Part shown: positions 6,491 through 14,986 of the stretch, piece by piece | How positions within the stretch are numbered: position 1 is the stretch's first letter | Layout of the letters: each line of letters opens with the position of its first letter | Made by a program: the position numbers and the translations under genes | From: Deltaproteobacteria bacterium | Lineage (GTDB): Bacteria; Desulfobacterota; Syntrophia; Syntrophales; UBA6807 | Direction of reading: 5' to 3' | Assembly (NCBI GenBank): GCA_011056835.1 | Contig: DSDU01000121.1 | Coordinates: forward strand, 1 to 33,294 | Length of the DNA stretch: 33,294 nt | Notes under the pieces: generated by a model | What the model was told of the DNA's origin: nothing | The model's input: only the letters and a program-made list of their open reading frames with translations | Databases searched by the model: none

Positions 6491-8230
6491 ATGAAAAAAA
6501 CATGGGTAACCCTCCCACCGTGGATCATCATCGGGGCGGTTTTCATTCTGGCGCCGATTTTTATTTTCTGGACTTTTCAGAACATCAGCAAACAGAAAGA
6601 AAATTCAACCAAACTGCTCCTGGAAAAAGGCGCCGCCCTCATCAGATCGGTGGAGGCAGGAACGAGAACAGGAATGTTCGGGACGCAATGGGGCGACAGC
6701 AGGGTTCAACGTCTCCTCGCGGAAACATCCCGGCATCCGGATATCAAATATCTTATGATCACCGATGAAACGGGGAAGATTCTTGCCCATAGTGATTATG
6801 ACGACTCGGAAGAACTCCATGGCGAAGGCCTCGATATGGAAGCCATTTCGCAGACGAAAACAGTCCGATGGCGGCAGATTAAGGATTCAAGGGGAGACGA
6901 CTTGTTTGAGGTTTACCGTCAATTCTCGCCGATGCGGAGACCCCCTCCGCAGCGATTCAGAGACATGATGCCCCACGATCGGAATCATGCGCCAATGATC
7001 ATGAGAGAAGATGAAGCGTCCCACCGGCTCATTATTTTTGTCGGTCTCGATATGGAAACGGTCATGGCGGCGGAAAAAGAAGACATTCGCCATACGGTTG
7101 TCATGGCGATCATTCTTCTTCTCATCGGCTTTGCAGGCATTCTCTCACTTTTCATGGCACAGGGATACCGGTCTGCCCGGATATCCCTGTCACGGATCAA
7201 GGCCTTTTCCGACAATCTGGTGGAACACATGCCCATCGGTCTGGTATCGGTCAGCGCCGAGGGTACGATAACATCCCTTAATCAGACCGCAGAGTCGATC
7301 CTCCGGCTCGTCGTCGGCAAAACGGTAGGGCAGAACGGTTTGTCCGTCCTGCCTCGACAGATGTACGAAATGCTTACCACTGTCAAAGAAAGCGGAGGCA
7401 CCATCGGCAGGGAAATCGATTATCCCCTGGCGGAGGGGAAGAGCATTCCCCTTGATGTTCTCGCAACGGAACTCAAGGATGAAGATGGCGTGTTCCTCGG
7501 GTATGTTATTCTGTTCAAAGATCTCACCGAAATCGACCGCCTGAGAAATGAAATCGAGCGGAGCCGGCGCCTGGCCTCACTGGGAAGGATGGCGGCGGGG
7601 ATCGCCCATGAAATCCGCAACCCCCTCAGCTCGATCAAGGGCTTTGCCACCTACTTCAGAGAAAGATACCGTGACATTCCTGAAGATCGGAAGACAGCGG
7701 ATATTATTATCGGTGAAGTGGATCGTCTGAACAGAGTCATCGGTCAGCTCCTCGAATTTGCCCGTCCCATGAATATTCAATTGAAGCCAACAGCACTTCA
7801 GGGATTTCTGCAGCATTCCGTCAAAATGATCAAGCAGCAGGCAGGGGAAAGGAACATCACCATCAAGACGGATTTCCCGTCGCTGATCGGAGAAATTTTC
7901 CTTGACGCTGACAGAATGAGTCAGGTTCTTTATAATTTGTATCTGAATGCCTTCGATGCGATGGATGAAGGCGGCACTCTTTCCGTCGGCCTTTCCTCGG
8001 CCGACGGTGGTACGGCGACCATTACGATTGCAGATACGGGAACAGGTATCGGTGCCGAAGACATGGGCAGAATCTTTGACCCGTACTTCACCACAAAGCC
8101 GTCGGGCACCGGCCTGGGGCTCGCCATCGTTCATCGAATCATGGAAGCCCATAACGGGGAAATTCATGTCGACAGTACACCGGGACAGGGAACGACGATA
8201 TCACTGATTTTCCGCAATCAGGCGAGGTAA
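6491..8230 (+). CDS. ZraS/HydH-like sensor histidine kinase
   Basis: The 579-residue inner-membrane kinase has transmembrane segments at about 10-30 and 203-223 that flank a periplasmic sensor of about 170 residues. The end of the sensor holds a Met/His/Pro-rich stretch (about 148-178), a plausible metal-binding site. The cytoplasmic part has a PAS domain (about 235-345), a HisKA domain with the phospho-accepting His373 in AHEIRNPLS, and an HATPase domain with N box NLYLNAFDAM and glycine boxes DTGTGIG and GTGLGLA. It is co-transcribed with the NtrC-type regulator 19 nt downstream and lies divergent from a ZraP-like gene. This supports a role in sensing envelope stress or zinc/copper, although the ligand cannot be read from sequence. 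Confidence 0.9.
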   Translation: MKKTWVTLPPWIIIGAVFILAPIFIFWTFQNISKQKENSTKLLLEKGAALIRSVEAGTRTGMFGTQWGDSRVQRLLAETSRHPDIKYLMITDETGKILAHSDYDDSEELHGEGLDMEAISQTKTVRWRQIKDSRGDDLFEVYRQFSPMRRPPPQRFRDMMPHDRNHAPMIMREDEASHRLIIFVGLDMETVMAAEKEDIRHTVVMAIILLLIGFAGILSLFMAQGYRSARISLSRIKAFSDNLVEHMPIGLVSVSAEGTITSLNQTAESILRLVVGKTVGQNGLSVLPRQMYEMLTTVKESGGTIGREIDYPLAEGKSIPLDVLATELKDEDGVFLGYVILFKDLTEIDRLRNEIERSRRLASLGRMAAGIAHEIRNPLSSIKGFATYFRERYRDIPEDRKTADIIIGEVDRLNRVIGQLLEFARPMNIQLKPTALQGFLQHSVKMIKQQAGERNITIKTDFPSLIGEIFLDADRMSQVLYNLYLNAFDAMDEGGTLSVGLSSADGGTATITIADTGTGIGAEDMGRIFDPYFTTKPSGTGLGLAIVHRIMEAHNGEIHVDSTPGQGTTISLIFRNQAR

Positions 8231-8249
8231 ACAGAGAGGCAGATGATCC

Positions 8250-9599
8250 ATGGAGCAGAAAGACATCATCCTTGTTGTCGACGATGATCATGTCCACCGG
8301 ACAATGCTTCGAACCCTCCTGTCGGGATGGGGATATGACATCATCGAAGCCGATGACGGTGACACCGCCGTCGAAATGGTGCGGGAACGGCCTTTCGATC
8401 TCATCTTAATGGATATCCGGATGATACGCGTTTCCGGGCTTGAAGCACTGGGGATCATCAGGGACATCAATCCGTCCATTCCCATCATTCTCATGACTGC
8501 GTATTCATCGGTGGAAACCGCCGTGGAAGGTTTAAAGAAAGGTGCCTACGACTATCTGACGAAGCCGCTCGACTTCGATGAACTGCGACTCGCCATGGAA
8601 CGGGCCATGGATCACACCAAACTGCGGGAGGAGAATCGCCTCCTGCGGGCAAGTCTCGACACACACTTTGACCGCAGCAATATCGTGGGCCGGAGTTCCG
8701 CCATGGAAAAACTGCTCGGGTTAGTGGCACAGGTATCCGAAGCAGATGCGACAGTATTAATTACCGGAGAATCGGGTACGGGGAAGGAACTGATCGCGGG
8801 AGCGATCCACTTTAACAGTCCGAGAAAGGATAGACCCTTTATCAAGATCAATTGTGCCGCCATAACGGAAAGCCTTCTCGAAGCAGAGCTTTTCGGTCAT
8901 GAGAAAGGATCATTTACCGGTGCCGATCGGACGAAAGAAGGAAAGTTCCGCCAGGCCGACGGGGGCAGTCTGTTTCTTGATGAGGTAAGTGAAATGTCTC
9001 AGGCCATGCAGGTCAAGCTCTTACGGGTGCTTCAGGAAAGGGAGATTACCCGAGTGGGCGGCGACGAGGTCATCACCGTGGATGTCCGTGTCATTGCCGC
9101 GACCAATAAAAATCTCCTTGAAGCGGTCACTGCAGGACATTTCCGAGAGGATCTTTTTTACCGTCTGAATGTGATCACCCTTCAGGTTCCTCCGCTCAGG
9201 GAACGTCAGGAAGATATCGCCCTCTTGGCACTGCATTTCCTGACGGTATTTGCAGAAAAAAACAATAAGGCAATAAAGGGCTTTACACCCCGGGCAATGG
9301 ATCGTCTGTTGAAATATGAATGGCCCGGGAATATCCGGGAACTCATGAATGTCATCGAACGGTCTGTTGTGCTCTCACGGTCCGAATACCTTGATGAAGA
9401 CGCACTCTCGCTGACTGAAAGGCATGAAGCCACGTCAAATGATGTCACGGCAGGCACCCTTCCCCTCGAAGAAGTGGAAAAAGCCACCATCATAAAGACA
9501 CTGAAAGCAACAGGGGGCAACAAGAGCGAAACGGCGCGGCGGCTCGGTATAACGAGGAGAACCCTCCATCAGAAACTCCGGAAATATGGAATGATGTAA
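8250..9599 (+). CDS. ZraR/NtrC-family sigma-54-dependent response regulator
   Basis: The 449-residue protein has a receiver domain (1-120; acidic pocket Asp11/Asp12, phosphorylated Asp55, Lys105). An AAA+ activator domain (about 145-380) contains Walker A GESGTGKE (173-180), the sigma-54 contact loop GSFTGA (220-225, a common variant of GAFTGA), Walker B LFLDEV (241-246) and the arginine-finger region. A Fis-type helix-turn-helix occupies about 410-447 ([18 protein letters not shown]). It should hydrolyse ATP to open sigma-54 promoters after phosphorylation by the kinase encoded just upstream. The two divergent sigma-54 promoters 2 kb upstream are its obvious targets, which implies autoregulation. 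No terminator was recognised downstream. Confidence 0.93.
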   Translation: MEQKDIILVVDDDHVHRTMLRTLLSGWGYDIIEADDGDTAVEMVRERPFDLILMDIRMIRVSGLEALGIIRDINPSIPIILMTAYSSVETAVEGLKKGAYDYLTKPLDFDELRLAMERAMDHTKLREENRLLRASLDTHFDRSNIVGRSSAMEKLLGLVAQVSEADATVLITGESGTGKELIAGAIHFNSPRKDRPFIKINCAAITESLLEAELFGHEKGSFTGADRTKEGKFRQADGGSLFLDEVSEMSQAMQVKLLRVLQEREITRVGGDEVITVDVRVIAATNKNLLEAVTAGHFREDLFYRLNVITLQVPPLRERQEDIALLALHFLTVFAEKNNKAIKGFTPRAMDRLLKYEWPGNIRELMNVIERSVVLSRSEYLDEDALSLTERHEATSNDVTAGTLPLEEVEKATIIKTLKATGGNKSETARRLGITRRTLHQKLRKYGMM

Positions 9600-9895
9600 C
9601 ATCAAGCCGTCGAAACAGTTACCGCGGCATGAAATTCGAGAATGGAAAATCGTGGCATGGGTATCGTATATCGTCGTTTGGTTATCATGATTCGGCTCCC
9701 ACGCCCCGAACCTCTAACACGCTACCCCCCGGTTCCGAGGCCCTAAGCCCATCTCAGCCTTTGAATATTGGATTTGATGTGCCGTTCGGGTTTTGTCATT
9801 GGTCATTTTAAGCGGTATTGTTCCTTGTTTGCCCGTTCGTTCCGTGATATATGCTCACGATATGCATCAAGTCTGATGGTATCCCGGGGAAAGAA

Positions 9896-10570
9896 ATGAC
9901 TGGAACATTTGTAAACAGCGGCGCCATTATCGTGGGAAGCGCCGTCGGAATCATGGCGGGCAGACACCTGTCGGAAGGGATAAAATCCATTATCATGAAT
10001 GCCCTGGGGCTCTCGGTTGTTATCCTCGGTGTAAAAATGGCCCTGGAAGGAACGAATCTCATCGCTGCAATCGGGTGTGTCCTGCTCGGCGCAATTGCCG
10101 GCGAAATCATGCGAATCGAGACATGGATCGAATCCCTCGGCGTATGGTTGAAAAATCGATTCCGCTCCGATTCATCAACCTTTGTGGAAGGATTCGTGAC
10201 CGCGTCCGTTCTTTATCTGACGGGAGTCCTTGTCATCATCGGTCCCATTCAGGATGGAACCGTGGGAGACACGAGCATCCTCTATATCAAATCTTTGCTG
10301 GATGGTTTCGCATCGATGGCACTGGCATCCATGCTTGGAATCGGCGTTGCATTTTCCGCCCTGCCCGTTCTGATTGTTCAGGGGACAATCACCATCATGG
10401 CATCATCGCTGCTCTTTTTGAAAGAACCGCACATTCTGAATGCCATTACGGCTACCGGAGGCATTCTCATTCTGGGAATAGGAGTCAATCTTCTCGATCT
10501 TAAGAAGATTCCCATCGGCAACTTTATCCCCGCCATTCTCTTTGCCATTCTCTGGGCGCTCTGTGCCTGA
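9896..10570 (+). CDS. DUF554 family membrane protein (YdfK/YqgA-like)
   Basis: A 224-residue, very hydrophobic protein with about six membrane segments and the characteristic family opening MTGTFVNSGAIIVGS, plus a conserved mid-part ITGVLVIIGPIQDG-like segment (here LTGVLVIIGPIQDG). The family is widespread in Bacteria; its function is not established, and a transport role is often assumed. An in-frame ATG at 9851 would add 15 residues not seen in relatives. ATG 9896 is chosen because it has GGGGAAAG just before it and matches the usual family start. It is a single gene between the sigma-54 regulator and the minus-strand two-component pair. Confidence 0.9.
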   Translation: MTGTFVNSGAIIVGSAVGIMAGRHLSEGIKSIIMNALGLSVVILGVKMALEGTNLIAAIGCVLLGAIAGEIMRIETWIESLGVWLKNRFRSDSSTFVEGFVTASVLYLTGVLVIIGPIQDGTVGDTSILYIKSLLDGFASMALASMLGIGVAFSALPVLIVQGTITIMASSLLFLKEPHILNAITATGGILILGIGVNLLDLKKIPIGNFIPAILFAILWALCA

Positions 10571-10801
10571 CAGACCGCACCCAATACCCTCCACACCGCT
10601 CACACCCGGCATCCGCCCTTTGCCACAGTAAAACGGTATCTGTTGATGAAGACTTCACAATGGTATGTGCCGGGAAATTCGATCCGGAAGTACGGAAATC
10701 GGGAAATAGTAGTTCGTTATCAGCTATGGAGAATAAGAGTTCATGCCGTTTCACGGGCACCAACTACTGAGGACGGAAAAGATCACCGAGTGGTTGAGCC
10801 G

Positions 10802-11440
10802 TCAGCCGACAAGTTGATTCTGAACCGCGTACAGAGTTATTTCGGCATTGTTCTTCATCTTCATTTTTTCAAGTATGTGCGTTCGATAGGTGCTGATTGT
10901 TTTAACGCTGAGGCACAGTTCCCGTCCTATTTCCGTAACGGTTTTCCCAGATGCGATGAGGAGCATGACCTGGTACTCCCGGTCGGACAGGAGTTCATGC
11001 GGCGGTTTGGCCGCATCGATATCAAGATAATAGGTCAATTTTTCTGCAAGAGAGGAACTGATATACCTGCCCCCCTTTGAAATCTTTCGGATTGCCGCTA
11101 TAAGCTCGTGAGGGGCACTGGCCTTTGTAAGATAGCCCGATGCACCCGCCCTGAATGCACGAACTGCATATTGTTCCTCGGGATAGATACTGACGATCAA
11201 AACGGGAAGTTTTGGATATTCGTTTCTCAATTCCTTCAGAATTTCAAGACCGCTCCGGCCGGGCATGGAAATATCCAGCAGGATAACATCGTATTTATTG
11301 TTTCTAATCAGATTCAAGACTTCCTGACCGTTTCCCGCCTCATCAGCCACCAGCATGTCCGTTGTTTCCGACAGGACCTGTTTGAAGCCTTCTCGCACGA
11401 TAGGATGATCGTCCGCAATCAATATCTTTATTTTTGACAT
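10802..11440 (-). CDS. NarL/LuxR-family response regulator
   Basis: The 212-residue regulator has an N-terminal receiver (1-120) with acidic residues Asp10/Asp11, phosphorylation site Asp56 (ILLDISMPG) and Lys at the TKAS motif. A C-terminal LuxR-type helix-turn-helix follows (about 148-205; LSDREYQVMLLIASGKTV and IGRELCLSVKTISTY). Its start overlaps the 3' end of the upstream PAS histidine kinase by 13 nt, so the two are translationally coupled and form a cognate pair. The SD is AGAGGA before ATG 11440. Targets are unknown. Confidence 0.94.
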   Translation of the reverse strand: MSKIKILIADDHPIVREGFKQVLSETTDMLVADEAGNGQEVLNLIRNNKYDVILLDISMPGRSGLEILKELRNEYPKLPVLIVSIYPEEQYAVRAFRAGASGYLTKASAPHELIAAIRKISKGGRYISSSLAEKLTYYLDIDAAKPPHELLSDREYQVMLLIASGKTVTEIGRELCLSVKTISTYRTHILEKMKMKNNAEITLYAVQNQLVG

Positions 11441-13713
11441 TGTGTGTCCTCTTTCCCGTGGAATGGAATACTTACTTTAACTGTTGTCCCCTGATCCTTT
11501 TTGCCTAAGATATGGACATTTCCTCCCCAGTGGTAGGCCCTTTCGCTGATTCCGATTAATCCGTATGAATCAGGCTTGGACAACTGGTCTTTCGTTATGC
11601 CTTTCCCGTTATCTTTTACAATCAGTTCAAGTCCGCCGTTTCTGTTCTTCAGGCTGATAGTGACCGCCGTTGCTCCGGCATGTCGAGAAACGTTGGTCAG
11701 CGTCTCCTGAAAAATACGGAAGATCGCCGTCGACAAATCGGGATGAATCTCAAAATCTTCGGGGCTGAAGGTAACCTTGCATTCGATTCCGGTCCTTTTT
11801 TCGAATTCTCCTGCCTGCCACCCCATGGCTGCGGCAAGGCCGAGATGATCCAGCATGCCCGGTCTAAGATCCATGTATATCTTCTTAAGGGTACGAATGG
11901 TCATATCAACAAGCGCGGCCATGGAGTCCGTTTTTTCCCTGAGGTACATGTTATCAGGCGGTATCTTCTTGTTCAGCATGACGATGTCCATATGCAGGGC
12001 TGTCAGGAGTTGACCGAGTTCATCGTGAAGTTCGCGGGCGATACGGGATCGCTCTTCTTCTCGGGCGGATTCCAGGTGTGCCGAGAGATTGCGCAGCTGC
12101 TCCCGCGATTTTTCCAGTTCGTATTTCGACTGTTTGCTTTCTGTAATATCTTCATACGTGATAACGATGTTCCGATGCTTTAGACTGTCGCCGATCCGAG
12201 AGGCGCTGATGAGGCACTCAATCTCTTTTCCGTCTTTGCGCCTGCAGTGGAATTCGTCACTGAAGGTTCGCCGCCGTTTCAGCGTTGAATAGAGGCGCCT
12301 TGCTATTTCCCCGCCGTCGGTTTCATTACGATAAAGAACGACCACGCTTTGACCTATCAACTCACTGGCCTTCCATCCGAACACCGATTCCACGCCGTCA
12401 TTGGCAAAAATGATTCGTCGCTCCTGCAGACCGATGACGGCATGGGGAATTGCCTCAAGAAAAGAGGTTTCGAGAGCCTTCAGTTCGGCGACCTTTTTCT
12501 GTGCTTCCATGAGTTCGGTTATATCCATCGAATTGCCCAGAATCGCCCGCGCACCTTCATACGGAATGAGTGTTACCGCCTCCATGATCCAGCGGATTTT
12601 TCCGTGTTTCGTAATCACTCTGAACTCATAGGGAGAGTAACTGTTGTCTCTCAGCATTCTCATAGCATTTTCTCTGACTTTTGCTCTGTCATCAGGATGT
12701 ACGAGGCTTATCGATTCCTTTCCTACGAGTTCTCGCTGGCTGTACCCGGCATACTTTGCCGCATGTCGATTCACGAACAGAAACTTTCCGTCCTTCACAA
12801 CGTAGAGGCCGGCAACGGAACTTCGCGCCATTGTCTTATATGCCTCTTCCGCATGCTTGCGGTCCGTAATATCCTCATAGGTAATAACAACCGTTTTTTC
12901 TTTCTTGTTTTCACCGACCCGGGATGCCCTGATCATACATTCCACATCACTGCCGTCCTTCCGTCGACAGGTCGATTCAGCCATAAATTGTTTCCCCCGC
13001 TCGAGAGCAAAACGCAATCGCATGGAGGTTTCATCACTTTCCTGGGCGGAACGGCAAAATATGTAGGGCGTTTTACCGATAACCTCATCAGGGTTCCATC
13101 CCAGAATGGTCTGGACTCCTTCGTTGGCAAAGATGATGCGCTCCTTATACAGTCCGATGACCGCATTGGGAATGGCTTCCAGAAGTGATGCTTCCAGTGC
13201 CTCCATTTTGGCCAAACGATTGCGCGCCTCAATCTGCTCGGTGATGTCGAGTGAAATACCGAGGACGGCCCGCCCGCCGTCGTATTCGATGGGTGCGACC
13301 GTTTCCATCATCCAGCGGGGATTTCCATCAGCCTCGGTGGTCCTGAACTCATAAGGTGATGATCGCTCACCTCTCAGCATTCTGATGGCATTCTCCCGCA
13401 CCCATTCACGATCTTCCGAATGGACGAAATTCATTGAATTAATGCCGAGCAACTGTTCCTTGCTGTATCCCCAGTATTTTGCAGCATGATCATTCACAAA
13501 TCTGAAAGTTCCGTTCTGGACGACATAAAATCCGGCCCGGAGGCCTTCGTCGAGGATTTTATAGAGTCGTTCCTGAAAGACACTGGTGATTCGTGTTTGC
13601 TTCACTTCACCGATCTGTCGGCGAAGCGCCTGCACTTCTTCAAGAAGTTGCTGGAGCAATCGTTTGTTCTCTTCCATAGACAGCATCTCCGGGGCGTTCA
13701 TGGCCTTAACCAA
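11428..13713 (-). CDS. Soluble four-PAS sensor histidine kinase (NarX/DegS-type HisKA_3)
   Basis: This 761-residue kinase has no membrane segment, so it senses something in the cytoplasm or a diffusible ligand or redox state. After a short coiled coil (about 13-40) come four PAS domains with PAC-like ends: about 56-158, 172-285, 297-399 and 413-526. The third and fourth repeat the first and second at an exact offset of 241 residues. Then follow a HisKA_3 dimerisation domain with His563 (RIARELHDELGQ) and an HATPase domain (about 655-752; DNGKG at 701-705). The preferred start is TTG 13713, with GAGGGAGG 7 nt upstream; an in-frame ATG at 13701 is the alternative. Its partner is the overlapping NarL-type regulator. 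Confidence 0.92.
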   Translation of the reverse strand: MVKAMNAPEMLSMEENKRLLQQLLEEVQALRRQIGEVKQTRITSVFQERLYKILDEGLRAGFYVVQNGTFRFVNDHAAKYWGYSKEQLLGINSMNFVHSEDREWVRENAIRMLRGERSSPYEFRTTEADGNPRWMMETVAPIEYDGGRAVLGISLDITEQIEARNRLAKMEALEASLLEAIPNAVIGLYKERIIFANEGVQTILGWNPDEVIGKTPYIFCRSAQESDETSMRLRFALERGKQFMAESTCRRKDGSDVECMIRASRVGENKKEKTVVITYEDITDRKHAEEAYKTMARSSVAGLYVVKDGKFLFVNRHAAKYAGYSQRELVGKESISLVHPDDRAKVRENAMRMLRDNSYSPYEFRVITKHGKIRWIMEAVTLIPYEGARAILGNSMDITELMEAQKKVAELKALETSFLEAIPHAVIGLQERRIIFANDGVESVFGWKASELIGQSVVVLYRNETDGGEIARRLYSTLKRRRTFSDEFHCRRKDGKEIECLISASRIGDSLKHRNIVITYEDITESKQSKYELEKSREQLRNLSAHLESAREEERSRIARELHDELGQLLTALHMDIVMLNKKIPPDNMYLREKTDSMAALVDMTIRTLKKIYMDLRPGMLDHLGLAAAMGWQAGEFEKRTGIECKVTFSPEDFEIHPDLSTAIFRIFQETLTNVSRHAGATAVTISLKNRNGGLELIVKDNGKGITKDQLSKPDSYGLIGISERAYHWGGNVHILGKKDQGTTVKVSIPFHGKEDTQCQK

Positions 13714-14008
13714 TCCATCGCCTCCCTCGTGTTATGCGAGGGATATACGCTCTGTGCGCTCAAAGGGGAAACACTGTTCCCATTTCAGCATCCGTCTATT
13801 AGTATCAACCAATGAATTTGTCAATCCTTTCCTGCCCCGAAGCTCAGGGGAAGCTGTTCGGAATCCAGGCCCCTGTGTCCATATTTCACAGGATAAACAG
13901 GGCATCGGTAAATATAGCGAATCTTCCGCCTTAACCTGTTCCACATTGAACTTTATCGGCAGGGATGGTAGAAGCACATGTATATCAATCATCGGGGAGG
14001 TCAAAGAA

Positions 14009-14788
14009 ATGCTGAAGGAGATATTTACGGCGATTGACACGTACATTCGTCCCTTATCACAGCCTGTAGCGGTGAAGGTTCTGGAAAGTGAAGAAAACAT
14101 CTCAAAAGCACGCTTTCCAACGGAGGCGTTCGGACACCGGATGGCCATCTGTCAGGGCATAGCCCTGGTAAGGAGATTCGGCTGGAAAATAGCTTTTCAC
14201 GAACGTGACTGGGGGTGCCCCGTCGGCATGTCACTGTTTGGTTTTGGAGAAGAGCGGACCCCCGAAATGGAAGCGGAAATTGCCTGTCCGCTCTACACGG
14301 GAACTCATGAGGCAGGTATTGCTTTGCAGAGAGCGATGCCTCAGTTCTCATCAGATGCAGCCCGGACGGTGGTCCTGGCTGGGTTGAGTCGTGTCGATTT
14401 CGAACCGGATGTCATCATCATCTATGGGATGCCTTTTCAAATTGCCCGTTGCATTCAAGGGGCCCAGTGGGAGGATGGGAAACCACTCATATCGGAATTT
14501 TCCGGCAGGGCGAATTGCGCTTATGAGATCATCACACCAATGCAAACCGGCATGTGCAGGATCATTATCCCGGGAGGGGGCGAAAAGGCTTTTGCGGGAA
14601 CCCAGGACTGCGAAATGAGTTTTGCCATACCCCACAATAAGTTCGAAAGTTTCACCCAAGGTCTTGAAGCAACCCATAAAGCAGGAGCGAATCGCATTCC
14701 CACGCCGCTTCTCAGCATCACCGCGGAACCGATGATGCCCCCGCAATATGATAATCTCGCAAAATCTCTCGGCATCAAGGAAAAATGA
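14009..14788 (+). CDS. DUF169 domain-containing protein
   Basis: A 259-residue cytoplasmic protein of the DUF169 family, common in anaerobic bacteria and methanogenic archaea. It begins with a short helix (LKEIFTAIDTYIRPLSQPVAVKVL). Conserved Cys/His positions include MAICQGIALVRRFGW, DWGCPVG and IACPLYTG, along with the typical RANCAYEI and GGGEKAFAGTQDCEMSFAIP segments. Biochemical function is unknown; the conserved cysteines suggest a metal or cofactor, which is inference. The frame stays open upstream to 13586, but ATG 14009 with GGGGAGG at 13994-14000 is the clear start. It lies divergent from the PAS kinase and convergent with the HD phosphodiesterase. Confidence 0.9.
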   Translation: MLKEIFTAIDTYIRPLSQPVAVKVLESEENISKARFPTEAFGHRMAICQGIALVRRFGWKIAFHERDWGCPVGMSLFGFGEERTPEMEAEIACPLYTGTHEAGIALQRAMPQFSSDAARTVVLAGLSRVDFEPDVIIIYGMPFQIARCIQGAQWEDGKPLISEFSGRANCAYEIITPMQTGMCRIIIPGGGEKAFAGTQDCEMSFAIPHNKFESFTQGLEATHKAGANRIPTPLLSITAEPMMPPQYDNLAKSLGIKEK

Positions 14789-14986
14789 GGACCGCACTGA
14801 CGGGGGAAACCGCAGTCCCTGCAGTTTCATAGAATCACTAATTGATCATGCTGCCATCAGTGAGAGGGAAGATGCGAGCTTATAAAACCCGGTGAGTCCG
14901 AATGAAGGAAACGAACCATGTTCCACCGGTGTCGAATGTGGGCTTGGAACACAGGCCGCCGCCAAGTATCTGAAATCATACTCTCT

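Noticed and set aside
13586-14008. Upstream extension of the DUF169 frame
   Set aside because: ATG 14009 has an ideal SD (GGGGAGG) and gives a family-typical length; the extension overlaps the PAS kinase start on the other strand.
14789-14830. Imperfect hairpin after the DUF169 gene as a terminator
   Set aside because: The stem has a mismatch and a long loop, and there is no proper U-run.
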